DNA of 64,000 nucleotides from an uncultured Ruminococcus sp. (GTDB lineage Bacteria > Bacillota > Clostridia > Lachnospirales > Lachnospiraceae). The stretch spans positions 62,001 through 126,000 of the forward strand of contig CAKRLG010000007.1 in assembly GCA_934359255.1 (NCBI GenBank). The letters are read 5' to 3'. Shown here in pieces: positions 34,388 to 44,156 of the stretch. Numbering within the stretch: position 1 is the first letter of the stretch; each line of letters opens with the position of its first letter. The translations under genes and the position numbers were made by a program. Under the pieces are notes generated by a model. It made no database searches, had not been told where the DNA came from, and saw only the letters and a list, made by a program, of their open reading frames with translations.

Positions 34388-35339
34388 GCTTCACCCCTCC
34401 TTTTCCAAATGCCGTCGGTACGGTCAGACGTTCGATAACCGGAATCAGCAGGTTGCCGAAAATGATCGCATAGGACACACCCTCTGCGGAGGCTCCAAAG
34501 ATACGGAACAGTCCGGTCAGACATCCCAGGATCACGCCGTATACCAGCTGTCCCCGTTTGGTAATCGGCGTCGTCACATAATCAGTAGCCATGAACCATG
34601 CTCCAAGCATCAGTCCACCGCCCAGAAGCTGTTCTAACAGATAATAGCCGTCTGCTCCATGTCCGCCGAACAAAATTACAAAGATAGCAAAACTTCCGAT
34701 ATATGTACACGGGATTCTCCAGTCAATAACTTTGAAGATCAATAAGAATACAGCCCCGATCAGGATCGCCAGTGCAGAAGTCTCACCGATAGTTCCCTGT
34801 GTATTACCAAGAAACAGGCTTAACAGATCTACTTTTTCTCCTGCTTTTACTGCTGCCAGCGGTGTTGCACCGGATACCGTATCTACCAGTTTTACCAGAC
34901 CGCCATCTGCGCTGAAATTAGTCATCTGTCCGGTAAAGGATAACAGCAGGAAACATCTTGCTGCCAGCGCCGGGTTCATGATATTCTGTCCCAGACCGCC
35001 AAACAGCTGTTTTACGATCAGAATAGCAAAAACGCCACCGATCACCGGGATCCACCAGGGAGCGGATGCCGGAAGGTTCAGACCCAGTAACAATCCTGTG
35101 ATCACAGCACTTCCATCCCAGATCGTCAACGGTTTATGCATCAAAGTTTCATAGATTCCCTCTGTCGCCACACAGGTTGCCACTGACAGACAGACTAGCA
35201 GCAGTGCCTTCCATCCAAAGAAACACACACCTGCCACTGTTGCCGGCATCAGCGCCACGATCACCATTTTCATCAGATAATCTGTGGTCACTTTTGAACG
35301 GATATGCGGCGATGAGGATACATGTAATAACTCTCCCAT
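34377..35339 (-). CDS. rnfD: Rnf complex subunit RnfD (flavoprotein)
   Basis: 320-residue membrane subunit with about nine helices and a covalent FMN site at SGATPLAAV. Other conserved stretches: SSSPHIRSKVTTDYLMKMV, GGLGQNIMNPALAARCFLL, and FMATDYVTTPITKRGQ. It probably forms part of the ion-translocating unit. The gene follows rnfC after 16 nt and overlaps rnfG. Confidence 0.97.
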   Translation of the reverse strand: MGELLHVSSSPHIRSKVTTDYLMKMVIVALMPATVAGVCFFGWKALLLVCLSVATCVATEGIYETLMHKPLTIWDGSAVITGLLLGLNLPASAPWWIPVIGGVFAILIVKQLFGGLGQNIMNPALAARCFLLLSFTGQMTNFSADGGLVKLVDTVSGATPLAAVKAGEKVDLLSLFLGNTQGTIGETSALAILIGAVFLLIFKVIDWRIPCTYIGSFAIFVILFGGHGADGYYLLEQLLGGGLMLGAWFMATDYVTTPITKRGQLVYGVILGCLTGLFRIFGASAEGVSYAIIFGNLLIPVIERLTVPTAFGKGGVKHEK

Positions 35340-35355
35340 ATTTCACATCCCCCTC

Positions 35356-36675
35356 TTATTTTTTCTTTCTGTTGGCCATAACCATTTTTCTCATGGAACG
35401 GATCTCCTGTACCAGCGGTCGTTTTGCCGGACAGACATAGCTGCAGCAGCCACACTCGCAGCACTCCATACCATTATATTTGACAAAGGCTTCTTCTTTT
35501 CTGTGTTCTGCAAAGGTTGCAAGTTTAGTCGGAAGCAGATGCTCCGGACATTCACTGACACACCTTCCACAGTTGATGCAGGCGGTAGACCGTGAACGGC
35601 TGACCTCATCTTTTGTCAGTACCAAAAGAGCGGATGTGGTTTTGGTTACCGGTACATGATAATCAAACATGGCAAATCCCATCATCGGACCACCGGAGAT
35701 CACCTTCTCCACTGTACCCTTCAGGCCACCTGCCGCATCCAGAAGTTCCTGAAAATCCATACCAACCGGTGCTCGGAAGTTAGATGGTGTGTTCACACCG
35801 TCTCCGGTTACTGTTACGATTCGCTGCATCAGTGGCTTTCCTTCTGCCACTGCTTCATAGATCGATACCACGGTATCCACATTATCCACGATACAGCCGG
35901 CATCTGCCGGAAGCATGGAGGAATTGATTGTCTCTCCGGTCACTGCATAGATCAGCATACGCTCTGCACCCTGTGGATATTTGGTTTTTAATGGCTGTAC
36001 TTCGATATTCGCTTCACCTACTACAAGCTCCTGCAGTTTTGCGATGCCCTCCGGTTTGTTATCCTCAATACAGATATATCCTTTTGCACCATCAAAAAGC
36101 TGCAGCATCACTTTCAGTCCGCCGACCAGTTTTTCCGGCTGTTCCAGCATGATCCGGTAGTCGGAAGTCAGATATGGCTCACATTCTGCACCATTGACCA
36201 GGATGTATTTGATCTTTTCCGGTTCTTTCGGTGAAAGCTTTACATGGGTAGGGAATCCTGCACCACCCATACCTACGATACCCGCTTTCTGAATCTTCCC
36301 ACGGATCTCGTCTTTGGATAATTGTGTGATATCTTTTGTTTCTTCAAACGCTACTGATTCGTACACTTCATCGTTTTCCACTATAATCGCATCACAGTAG
36401 CCTCCGGTTGCTGTCAAACGTTTTTCAATTCCCTTTACCACGCCGGATACCGATGCATAAACCGGAGCGGATACAAAGCCCCCTGCCTCTGCGATCATCT
36501 GTCCCACCAGAACCCGATCACCTTTTTTTACAATCGGTTTTGCAGGTGCCCCGATATGTTGGGATACAAGATAGGCCAGTTCTTTTCCCGGACGGATATC
36601 CTGGATCGCCCGGTCTCTTGACAGCTCTTTCCCGTCATACGGGTGGATACCTCCTCTAAATGTTCCAGACCCCAT
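35356..36675 (-). CDS. rnfC: Rnf complex subunit RnfC
   Basis: 439-residue peripheral subunit, the site of NAD+ reduction. The NADH/flavin-binding segment is GIVGMGGAGFPTHVKLSPKE and NGAECEPYLTSDYRIM. Two [4Fe-4S] motifs close the protein: CINCGRCVSECPEHLLP and CCECGCCSYVCPAKRPL. First of the rnf genes. Only 43 nt separate it from the PF06541 gene upstream, so a shared transcript is possible. Confidence 0.97.
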   Translation of the reverse strand: MGSGTFRGGIHPYDGKELSRDRAIQDIRPGKELAYLVSQHIGAPAKPIVKKGDRVLVGQMIAEAGGFVSAPVYASVSGVVKGIEKRLTATGGYCDAIIVENDEVYESVAFEETKDITQLSKDEIRGKIQKAGIVGMGGAGFPTHVKLSPKEPEKIKYILVNGAECEPYLTSDYRIMLEQPEKLVGGLKVMLQLFDGAKGYICIEDNKPEGIAKLQELVVGEANIEVQPLKTKYPQGAERMLIYAVTGETINSSMLPADAGCIVDNVDTVVSIYEAVAEGKPLMQRIVTVTGDGVNTPSNFRAPVGMDFQELLDAAGGLKGTVEKVISGGPMMGFAMFDYHVPVTKTTSALLVLTKDEVSRSRSTACINCGRCVSECPEHLLPTKLATFAEHRKEEAFVKYNGMECCECGCCSYVCPAKRPLVQEIRSMRKMVMANRKKK

Positions 36676-36718
36676 ACACTAGTCCTCCCTTTTCATTTTT
36701 GTGCATTTTTTTCAGCTT

Positions 36719-37645
36719 TTACGCACTCTTTTTGTTCTGTTTACGGTTCTTTTTCAGAGCCAGTCTCCGACGACGTTCAAAACTGCTGACCATATTCGGA
36801 TACGCCCGGAGATGTCTCCTGGAGATATGACGGATACTCTTTTTCACATCTCCATACTTCTGTACAAATTCTTCGTATTTGCCCAGGATATTATCTTTCG
36901 TTTCCAGAAGTTTACTATCGTTTGCACTGTAGCGCTCCACCGTCTCGCGGAACAGTTTCTTACGTTCTTCGATCATATCGTTCCACTTGCCAACCGGAAG
37001 CTCCATCCGGTAAACTTCTGCTTTCGCACGGGCTTCTTCTGCCACCTCATACAGTTTGGTATCCCGCAGATTCTCCTGAAATTCATCCCATACAACATCC
37101 AGCTTCTTCATCTTGCTTCGCAGATCGAAAGCTGCTGCTGCAGAAAATGCAAAATCTACGGTATATCCTGCCAGCCATACATAAACCAGTACGATTCCAG
37201 TTTTTCTCGGAACCATTTCTACCAGATCCCCCACGACCGGCTGAAATATATAAAACAGAATCAATGTGAAAAATCCCCATGCTACAGAACTGCCCAGACA
37301 GATTTTCCCCTGAAAGTTAAACTTTTTGTCGCTGTAATCCCACCAGTTGGTGTGAAAAATAGCTTCCATCAGCACACCTGTCACATATTCCAGAATCGTG
37401 GCGACTGCCACCCCTGCAAAATAGAGTTCCAGAATGTTTCCTGCCACCGGACGTAAGATCACGTAGACGGTCACCGCCCCCACTCCATAGATTGTTACAA
37501 AAGGTCCGGATACAAATCCCCTGTTTACCCATTTTTTGCTTTTGGCTGATACGTAACAGCTTTCCCAGATCCATCCCATGAAGCTGTATACAATAAACCA
37601 ACTGAGAATATGATACAGATCAACTCCCAGAATCTCAAAACTCAA
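36719..37645 (-). CDS. PF06541-type (CmpB) membrane protein with coiled-coil tail
   Basis: 308 residues. Residues 1-190 hold five to six membrane helices with the PF06541 pattern FIVYSFMGWIWESCYVS, NRGFVSGPFVTIYGVGA, and EYVTGVLMEAIFHTNWWDYS. The rest is a charged, helical cytoplasmic tail (about 195-308). The Pfam family is named for ABC transporter permeases but lacks a partner ATPase here, and its function is not established. The start is a TTG at 37645 behind GGAGGAAGAGGGA. It lies upstream of the rnf operon on the same strand. Confidence 0.82.
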   Translation of the reverse strand: MSFEILGVDLYHILSWFIVYSFMGWIWESCYVSAKSKKWVNRGFVSGPFVTIYGVGAVTVYVILRPVAGNILELYFAGVAVATILEYVTGVLMEAIFHTNWWDYSDKKFNFQGKICLGSSVAWGFFTLILFYIFQPVVGDLVEMVPRKTGIVLVYVWLAGYTVDFAFSAAAAFDLRSKMKKLDVVWDEFQENLRDTKLYEVAEEARAKAEVYRMELPVGKWNDMIEERKKLFRETVERYSANDSKLLETKDNILGKYEEFVQKYGDVKKSIRHISRRHLRAYPNMVSSFERRRRLALKKNRKQNKKSA

Positions 37646-37835
37646 TCCCTCTTCCTCCTTCTTTTTATTTATGATAAAATTCTCATATCACTGTTACCAT
37701 TATAGCTTATTATTTCTAAAAAAAATACTGTTTTTTTTATTTTTTTGTGTATAATATTAGATACATGGTATGTTTTAGCCATTATTTTTGGTATATTTTG
37801 ACAATTTATTAACACACTCACAGAAAGGACACTAT

Positions 37836-38909
37836 ATGCTGCAAAAAGATTACCCGGTGGTATTACCGGATTACATATTGACACTGGAAGGACTTTCTCC
37901 GGAAAACTGTCTGTTCTTTGATATCGAAACCACAGGATTATCCTGGAAGACCTCTCATCTTTATCTTCTTGGAGCGGTATTTTATGAAAATGAAACCTGG
38001 GTTCACAGGCAGTGGTTCTGCCAGAAGCCCGGCGAAGAAAAAGAAGTACTTCTCGCATTTTCCGAACTTCTCTCCACCAAAAAACTGTTGTTTCACTACA
38101 ACGGAACCTCCTTTGATGTTCCTTATCTGATGCATAAATACACCTTTTACCAGCTGCCTTCACCCTGGGAGGGAACCCGACAGCTGGATCTGTATCAGCT
38201 GTTTTTCCCATTAAAAAAAATCCTGCATCTGGAGCATATGCGTCAGAAAGATCTGGAATATGCGATCGGACTTTTCCGGGAAGACCTGTACAGTGGTGGG
38301 GAACTCATTGAAGTGTACAAAAAATATCTATTGAGTGGTGATAAGCACCTGCTTGAAATGCTTCGCCTGCATAACAAAGAAGATGTAGAAGGGATGCTGA
38401 AGCTTCTGCCGCTCTTCTCGATCCGTGCTTTATGGACAGGAAATTGTCAGGATTTTATCACATGCACTCATACACCGGAAGGAAATTTGCTCCTTTCTGT
38501 GCAGCCTGAACATCCATTTCCTGTCAGTTTTGAAAAGGAACTGCCCAACGTTGTGCTTCGCATAACTTCCCCTAAGCTTCTCTTAGAGATCCATCCGGAG
38601 GCAGGATGTAAAAAATTCTTTTATCCAAATTATAAAGATTACTATTATCTCCCATTGGAAGACGAGGCAATCCATAAGAGTGTGGGGGCTTATGTGGATA
38701 AAGATCACCGCGAGAAAGCAACGCCGGACAACTGCTGCAAAAAAGTAAACGGCTGCTTTTATCCCCAGTACGAAGAGCTTTTCACTCCGGCTTTCCGGGA
38801 TGAACGCAAGGAGAAAAACAGCTGGTTTCTTTTGCCGGCAGATTTTGATGAAAATCAGGAACAACTCCTAAAATACTTAAACCATCTGCTTTCTCATGTG
38901 ATACAATAA
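37836..38909 (+). CDS. YprB-like ribonuclease H-fold exonuclease
   Basis: 357 residues. The N-terminal two thirds form a DEDD-type 3'-5' exonuclease fold: FFDIETTGLSW (Asp, Glu), FHYNGTSFDVPYL (Asp) and HNKEDVEGM (Asp). It matches the YprB family of predicted exonucleases seen next to helicases in Firmicutes, but here it stands alone. The C-terminal ~130 residues are a less conserved tail. The ATG at 37836 follows AGAAAGGACACTAT; a longer frame starting at 37788 lacks a ribosome-binding site. A TATAAT lies near 37752. Confidence 0.85.
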   Translation: MLQKDYPVVLPDYILTLEGLSPENCLFFDIETTGLSWKTSHLYLLGAVFYENETWVHRQWFCQKPGEEKEVLLAFSELLSTKKLLFHYNGTSFDVPYLMHKYTFYQLPSPWEGTRQLDLYQLFFPLKKILHLEHMRQKDLEYAIGLFREDLYSGGELIEVYKKYLLSGDKHLLEMLRLHNKEDVEGMLKLLPLFSIRALWTGNCQDFITCTHTPEGNLLLSVQPEHPFPVSFEKELPNVVLRITSPKLLLEIHPEAGCKKFFYPNYKDYYYLPLEDEAIHKSVGAYVDKDHREKATPDNCCKKVNGCFYPQYEELFTPAFRDERKEKNSWFLLPADFDENQEQLLKYLNHLLSHVIQ

Positions 38910-38936
38910 ACATTATTGAATGATTGATTATAATAC

Positions 38937-38980
38937 AAAAAATCCGCGATTGCCACACACGCAATCACGGATTTTGTTTT
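38937..38980 (+). terminator. Terminator of the YprB-like gene
   Basis: AAAATCCGCGATTGC / GCAATCACGGATTTT stem followed by GTTTTG. Confidence 0.85.
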
Positions 38981-38991
38981 GTCATATGTAT

Positions 38992-39028
38992 AAAAACCAC
39001 CCGACATACTGTTTTGCATATCGGGTGG
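38992..39028 (-). terminator. Terminator of rpsA
   Basis: Minus strand CCACCCGATAT / ATGTCGGGTGG stem followed by TTTTTA. Back to back with the terminator of the convergent gene. Confidence 0.85.
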
Positions 39029-39085
39029 CTTATCTTTTGCTTACATAAATTTATGATCTGTCAGATCTCTTTGCTCAGCTACAGA

Positions 39086-40165
39086 TTACTCTTCCTCTGC
39101 TGCTTCTTCAGCTGCAGGCTCCAGAGCTTTCATGCTCAGGCTGATTTTTTTCTCTTCTCCGTTGAAATCAACAACTTTTGCTGTGATTACCTGACCTACG
39201 CTCAGAACATCTGAAGGTTTTTCCACATGTTCTCTGGAGATCTGGGATACATGCAGAAGAGCATCTACGCCTGGCTCAAGTTCAACAAATGCACCAAAGT
39301 CTGTCATACGTGCGATTGTTCCTTCTACTACGTTTCCTACAGCATATTTTTCATCTGCATTCAGCCATGGGTTCTGATCTTCGAACTTCAGGCTCAGTGC
39401 GATCTTGTCTCCGTTGATATCTTTGATCAGAACTTTGATCGGATCACCAACTTTGAAGATTTTCTTCGGATTTTCTACTCTTCCCCAAGACATCTCAGAG
39501 ATATGCAGCAGACCATCTGCTCCGCCCAGATCGATGAATGCACCAAAATCTGTAACGTTCTTAACAACACCGTCTACAACATCACCAACTGCGATCTTCT
39601 CAAACAGAGCTTTCTGCTGTTCAGCTTTTGCAGCCAGTAACAGCTGTTTTCTGTCACCGATGATTCTTCTTCTTCTCGGATTGAACTCTGTGATAACGAA
39701 TTCGATTTCCTGATCTGCATATTTGCTCAGATCTTTTTCATAAGTATCGGAAACCAGGCTTGCAGGAATAAATACTCTTGCTTCGTCGATCACTACGCTC
39801 AGTCCACCATTCAGTACCTGAGAAACTTTTGCTTTCAGAACTTCTTTGTTTTCGAAAGCTTCTTCCAGTCTCTTGTTTCCTTTTTCTGCTGCCAGTCTCT
39901 TGTAAGTCAGCAGAACCTGTCCTTCACCATCGTTTACTTTCAGGACTTTAACTTCCATAGTATCACCAGGTTTTACTACAGTTGTAAGGTCGATAGAGGA
40001 ATCGTTGCTGTATTCGTTCTTTGTAAGAATACCATCAGCTTTGTAACCAATATTTAAAATGATCTCGTCTTCTTTGACGTCGATTACGGTACCTTCGACT
40101 ACCTCCCCATTTCTAATTGTTTTTAATGATTCTTCCAGCATTTGTTCAAAACTTAATTCTGACAT
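39086..40165 (-). CDS. rpsA: 30S ribosomal protein S1 homologue (four S1 domains)
   Basis: 359 residues with four consecutive S1 RNA-binding repeats (about 20-90, 105-175, 190-260, 275-345). Repeats 3 and 4 are the most canonical: VGDVVDGVVKNVTDFGAFID and VEGTIARMTDFGAFVE, each with LLHISE/LLHVSQ. It is shorter than the six-domain proteobacterial S1, as expected for Firmicutes. The ATG at 40165 follows AGGAGGTTCAAAAAC and lies 20 nt inside the end of ispH in another frame. An acidic Ala/Glu tail ends the protein. Confidence 0.94.
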   Translation of the reverse strand: MSELSFEQMLEESLKTIRNGEVVEGTVIDVKEDEIILNIGYKADGILTKNEYSNDSSIDLTTVVKPGDTMEVKVLKVNDGEGQVLLTYKRLAAEKGNKRLEEAFENKEVLKAKVSQVLNGGLSVVIDEARVFIPASLVSDTYEKDLSKYADQEIEFVITEFNPRRRRIIGDRKQLLLAAKAEQQKALFEKIAVGDVVDGVVKNVTDFGAFIDLGGADGLLHISEMSWGRVENPKKIFKVGDPIKVLIKDINGDKIALSLKFEDQNPWLNADEKYAVGNVVEGTIARMTDFGAFVELEPGVDALLHVSQISREHVEKPSDVLSVGQVITAKVVDFNGEEKKISLSMKALEPAAEEAAEEE

Positions 40166-41006
40166 GTTTTTGAACCTCCTCAATTATATTATTTGGGGTG
40201 GAAGCCCCCGCTGTAATACCTACGCAACCAATACATTGAAAAGGCTTAGTATCCAAATCAACAAGTGTCTGTATATAGTAAGTATTTTCACACTCTTTTC
40301 GACAAATCTCGTATAATTTCTGCGTATTGGAACTATGTCTGCCGCCAATGACAATCATGGTATCTGCTTCGCAGGCAATCTGCCGTGCTTCCAGCTGTCT
40401 TTCCTCGGTCGCACTACAGATCGTATTTAAAACAACTTTATCATACCTCTTTTTTTCAAAAATTTCAACTAATTCTTGAAATTTGTTGTAATTAAATGTC
40501 GTCTGACTCACCACACACAGCTTTTCACCCTCCGAAAAGGCAAGGTTTTCGGCTTCTTCGTGGCTGGAGATCACTGTCACCGGACCTTCACACCAGCCTT
40601 TGATGCCTTCCACTTCCGGATGAGTATCATTGCCAACGATAATAATATGGCGTCCTGCTTTACTTTCCCGCTCCACGATCTTATGGATCTTCCTCACAAA
40701 CGGGCAGGTGGCATCCACACATTCCAGCCCTTTTTCTTCGATCACTTCGTAGATTTCTTTCGGTACCCCATGAGAACGGATCACCACAGTTCCTTCCATA
40801 AGATCTTTCAGCTCCTGTTCATTTTCCAGAACCCGGACACCTTTTTTTTCCAGATCCGTCACCACTTCTTCATTATGGATGATCGGTCCATAGGTGTAAA
40901 TGTTCTGTTTGCCCATGCTGACCTGCTCATATACTTTTTCCACCGCCCGTTTCACGCCGAAACAGAATCCCGCAGTACGGGCTACCAGAATCTTTTTTTC
41001 TCCCAT
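40146..41006 (-). CDS. ispH: 4-hydroxy-3-methylbut-2-enyl diphosphate reductase
   Basis: 286-residue Fe-S enzyme, the last step of the MEP isoprenoid pathway. The three cluster cysteines lie in ARTAGFCFGVKRAV (Cys15), VDATCPFVRK and LNTICSATEERQ. GRHSSNTQKL and the ITAGASTPNNIIEEV C-terminus are typical. The ATG at 41006 follows AAGAGGTGCAT. The 3' end overlaps rpsA by 20 nt; the two are fused in some Clostridia, so the overlap may be a step towards or away from fusion. cmk lies 9 nt upstream. Confidence 0.96.
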   Translation of the reverse strand: MGEKKILVARTAGFCFGVKRAVEKVYEQVSMGKQNIYTYGPIIHNEEVVTDLEKKGVRVLENEQELKDLMEGTVVIRSHGVPKEIYEVIEEKGLECVDATCPFVRKIHKIVERESKAGRHIIIVGNDTHPEVEGIKGWCEGPVTVISSHEEAENLAFSEGEKLCVVSQTTFNYNKFQELVEIFEKKRYDKVVLNTICSATEERQLEARQIACEADTMIVIGGRHSSNTQKLYEICRKECENTYYIQTLVDLDTKPFQCIGCVGITAGASTPNNIIEEVQKHVRIKF

Positions 41007-41015
41007 ATGCACCTC

Positions 41016-41687
41016 TTATGCCTGTTTCTTTTTCTCAAATTCTGCGATCACTGCCGCAGTTACTTCTTCGATTCCCATAAAGGACGCGTCCACCAACACT
41101 GCATCTTCTGCCTGGCGAAGCGGAGAGATCTCACGGTTCATATCGCGGTTGTCTCTCTCGATGATATCCGCCTCGATCTGATCGAGTTCACCCGGCATTC
41201 CTTTTTCCTGCAGTTCCAGATATCTTCTCTTCGCACGCTCTTTTGCACTGGCAGTCAGATAAATCTTGACTGTGGCATCCGGCAGTACCTGAGTTCCGAT
41301 ATCTCTTCCGTCCATCACAACATTTTCTTTTGCTGCCAGCTGTCTTTGCAGTGCTACCAGTTTTTCTCTCACTTCTTTGATCACGGAGATCCTGGACGCG
41401 GTATTTCCTACAATTTCCTGACGGATCTCAGTGGATACATTTTTTCCGTTTAACAGTACCTGCTGTACGCCGTCTTCGTAAAGGATCGTTACATCGATAT
41501 CCGGGCAGACTGCTGCTACTTTTGCCTGGTCCTGCGGATCAATGTTCTGTTCCAGCACATACAGTGCCATGGCACGGTACATGGCTCCGGTATCTACATA
41601 GATAAAAGACAGTTCTTTTGCCACTCTTTTTGCAATGGTGCTTTTTCCGGCACCGGACGGTCCATCGATTGCGATTGCATAACTCAT
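41016..41687 (-). CDS. cmk: Cytidylate kinase
   Basis: 223-residue kinase that phosphorylates CMP/dCMP. P-loop IDGPSGAGKSTIAKR at the N-terminus, then YVDTGAMYRAMAL, MDGRDIGTQVLPDA, and LTASAKERAKRRYLE. It heads the cmk-ispH-rpsA unit, a conserved order in Clostridia. Confidence 0.97.
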   Translation of the reverse strand: MSYAIAIDGPSGAGKSTIAKRVAKELSFIYVDTGAMYRAMALYVLEQNIDPQDQAKVAAVCPDIDVTILYEDGVQQVLLNGKNVSTEIRQEIVGNTASRISVIKEVREKLVALQRQLAAKENVVMDGRDIGTQVLPDATVKIYLTASAKERAKRRYLELQEKGMPGELDQIEADIIERDNRDMNREISPLRQAEDAVLVDASFMGIEEVTAAVIAEFEKKKQA

Positions 41688-41810
41688 ATGTTTTCCTCTT
41701 TCCCCGGAATATTCCGTTTTTTTGTATTATTTTATTAAAACCACTTCATCCTCTGACAGGCATATTCTAAAATATCCTGCAATACCCTTTTACCAAGCAG
41801 TTTTCTGCTT

Positions 41811-43067
41811 TTATCTTTCTGCCTCAGCTGCCGCCATTGCCGCCGCATGAGCCGTTGACCAGGCGATCTGCAGATTATATCCACCGGTCAGTGCATCCAG
41901 ATCCAGCACTTCTCCGGCAAAATAAAGTCCCTTTGTCTTTTTGGACTCCATCGTCTTCGGATCCACTTCTTTCACCTGAACGCCGCCTTTTGTGATGATA
42001 GCCTCCTGGAAGCCCCGGAGTCCGGTCACGGTAAATGGAAAGGCTTTCGTCTTTTCGATAAATCCGGCACGTTCCTCTCTGGTGATCTCATGTACTTTCT
42101 TTCCCGGTGCGATGCCGCCGAGATCCAGCATAACCGGAAGAAGTTTTGCCGGGAACAAAGAACCGGCCACGTTTTTAAACTGTTTGTTCTTTCCTTCTTC
42201 AAATTCCCGCAGAAGTCTTGCATCAAGCTGCTCCGCGGTCAGTGCCGGTTTCAGATCGATTCTCGCCGTCAGGTACTTCTTTTTTAAGAGTTTTCCCACC
42301 TTTGCGCTGGCTGATAACACCAGCGGACCGGTAATTCCAAAATGAGTAAACATCATTTCTCCGAAATCTTCATAGACACATTTTTTACCGTCATACAAAG
42401 ACAGGGTTACATTTTTCAGGGAGAGTCCCTGTAATCTCGGTATATACTCCTCCGCTGTCACCATCGGTACCAGAGACGGCTGCAGATCCGTTACGGTATG
42501 ACCACTCTCTTTTGCCATCCGGTATCCGTCCCCGGTGGAGCCTGTGGACTGATAGGAATTGCCGCCTGTTGCAACCAGTACCTGATCACCCCGGATCTTT
42601 TCTCCGTTGTCCAGCTGGATCCCGGTGATCTTTGCATTTCCGTCCTCTTCTTTTTCTGTCAGAAGCCGTTTTACCCGGCTTCCCAGATGAATCTTCACAC
42701 CGGCTTTCTTCATCTGTTGTTCCAGTGCCCGGATGATGTCCGAGGAATGGTCCGACAATGGGAACATCCGTCCACCCCGCTCCATCTTCGTCTTCACGCC
42801 TGCGGTTTCAAAAAAGTCAATCACATCGTAGTTCGTATAACCGTAAACAGCACTGTATAAAAAGCGCGGGTTAGTAATGAAGGACTCAAACAGTTCTTCT
42901 GTGGCACAGCCGTTGGTAAAGTTGCATCGACCCTTTCCTGTAATAAAAAGTTTTTTTCCCAGCTTTTCGTTCTGTTCAAACAGATGCACTTCCATACCAT
43001 TTCGCGCCGCGTAGACAGAAGCCAGCATACCCGCCGCACCTCCGCCGATAATCAAAAATCGTTTCAT
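41811..43067 (-). CDS. HI0933-family FAD-dependent oxidoreductase
   Basis: 418 residues. N-terminal dinucleotide motif LIIGGGAAGMLASVYAARNG, the family signature GKGRCNFTNGC, VATGGNSYQSTGSTGDGYRM, and the C-terminal GLYFAGEVLDLDALTGGYNLQ with AWSTAHAAAMAA. HI0933/YhiN flavoproteins have no settled substrate. The ATG at 43067 overlaps the RpiR regulator stop by 4 nt (ATGA), so the pair is co-translated. The frame ends 123 nt upstream of cmk. Confidence 0.93.
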   Translation of the reverse strand: MKRFLIIGGGAAGMLASVYAARNGMEVHLFEQNEKLGKKLFITGKGRCNFTNGCATEELFESFITNPRFLYSAVYGYTNYDVIDFFETAGVKTKMERGGRMFPLSDHSSDIIRALEQQMKKAGVKIHLGSRVKRLLTEKEEDGNAKITGIQLDNGEKIRGDQVLVATGGNSYQSTGSTGDGYRMAKESGHTVTDLQPSLVPMVTAEEYIPRLQGLSLKNVTLSLYDGKKCVYEDFGEMMFTHFGITGPLVLSASAKVGKLLKKKYLTARIDLKPALTAEQLDARLLREFEEGKNKQFKNVAGSLFPAKLLPVMLDLGGIAPGKKVHEITREERAGFIEKTKAFPFTVTGLRGFQEAIITKGGVQVKEVDPKTMESKKTKGLYFAGEVLDLDALTGGYNLQIAWSTAHAAAMAAAEAER

Positions 43068-43990
43068 GTTTTCTGGTCCTCCTGTTCCGGGTTCAGCATC
43101 TTGATCGTATCGTCCGCGTGTTCCATCTCATCGTTGCTGTATACCTGATATTCGTCCCATATTTTCTCCATAGTCTCAAGGGTATGCACAACTTCTTTCT
43201 GTCGCTTCATACAGAGTGCCACCACCAGTGCGTTGACCACGCTCAACGGTGCCACAAGAGAATCGACGATGGATGCCATATCGCTCCTCGCAATGAGGTT
43301 GCAGGACGAATACAGATTGATCGGAGAATGCACGCTGTCAGTCAGTGTGATCACCTTTGCATTCCGGTTGTTGGCAAACTCAATTGCCTTTAGGGTTCGC
43401 ATGGAATACCGCGGAAAGCTGATGCCGATGATTGCATCCTGATCTCCGATACGGATCATCTGTTCAAAGATCTCACTGGCGCTGCTTGTCTGGATCAGAC
43501 GCACATCGTCCAGGATCATATTCAGATAAAAGCTTAAAAAGCTGGCTAACGGCGCACAGCTCCGAATACCGATAATATAGATAGTTCTCGCGGAAAGCAG
43601 CGTCTCCACCGCCATCTCAAATGCCGCATGATCAATGTGTTCCATCGTCAACTTGATGATCTCAATATCTGACTGAAACACCGTATCCAGGATTTCTGCT
43701 TCCGGTACATGCCCGTAGGTCACTTTCATCCGCTGGATCGAATTTAACTTATTCCGCACCAGTTCTTCCAGTGCCCGGTGAAATTCCGGAAATCCTTTGT
43801 ACCCCAGCTGTGTGGCAAACCGCACGGTTGTCGACTCACTGACACCCACTTCTTTCCCCAGTTTCGATGCCGTCAGGAATACCGCTTTGTCATAATTTTT
43901 CAGCACATACGCCGCCAGACGCTTCTGCCCTTTGCTGAAGGTCTTATCATATTTTTGAATCCGCAACAATAAATTATCTGCCTGTTCCAT
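43064..43990 (-). CDS. RpiR/MurR-family transcriptional regulator
   Basis: 308 residues. N-terminal HTH_6 domain (TASKLGKEVGVSESTTVRFA, about 38-57) and a C-terminal SIS phosphosugar-binding domain (IYIIGIRSCAPLASFLSFYL, DAIIGISFPRYSMRTLKAIE). Members respond to sugar phosphates such as MurNAc-6-P or glucosamine-6-P. The only clear operon partner is the HI0933-type flavoprotein, which gives no hint of the ligand. The C-terminus has a ~50-residue acidic extension. Confidence 0.92.
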   Translation of the reverse strand: MEQADNLLLRIQKYDKTFSKGQKRLAAYVLKNYDKAVFLTASKLGKEVGVSESTTVRFATQLGYKGFPEFHRALEELVRNKLNSIQRMKVTYGHVPEAEILDTVFQSDIEIIKLTMEHIDHAAFEMAVETLLSARTIYIIGIRSCAPLASFLSFYLNMILDDVRLIQTSSASEIFEQMIRIGDQDAIIGISFPRYSMRTLKAIEFANNRNAKVITLTDSVHSPINLYSSCNLIARSDMASIVDSLVAPLSVVNALVVALCMKRQKEVVHTLETMEKIWDEYQVYSNDEMEHADDTIKMLNPEQEDQKT

Positions 43991-44065
43991 GCTCTTCGTC
44001 CTCTGTCGTATAATTTCAGTTTTTTATTATAGCATGAATTTTTCAAAAAGTGTACTATAGTTTTA

Positions 44066-44107
44066 CAGGCATGGAAGTTCCGACCTTTCCCGGAGTTCCC
44101 ATGCCTG
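44066..44107. other. Long hairpin in the RpiR upstream region
   Basis: CAGGCATGGAA / TTCCCATGCCTG stem, followed on the plus strand by a T-rich tract (ATTTTGATTTTTATTT). No plus-strand gene ends here, so terminator function is unproven. Confidence 0.5.
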
Positions 44108-44156
44108 CAGATTTTGATTTTTATTTATTTTTGACTTCCAATGCTATAAATCTTTA

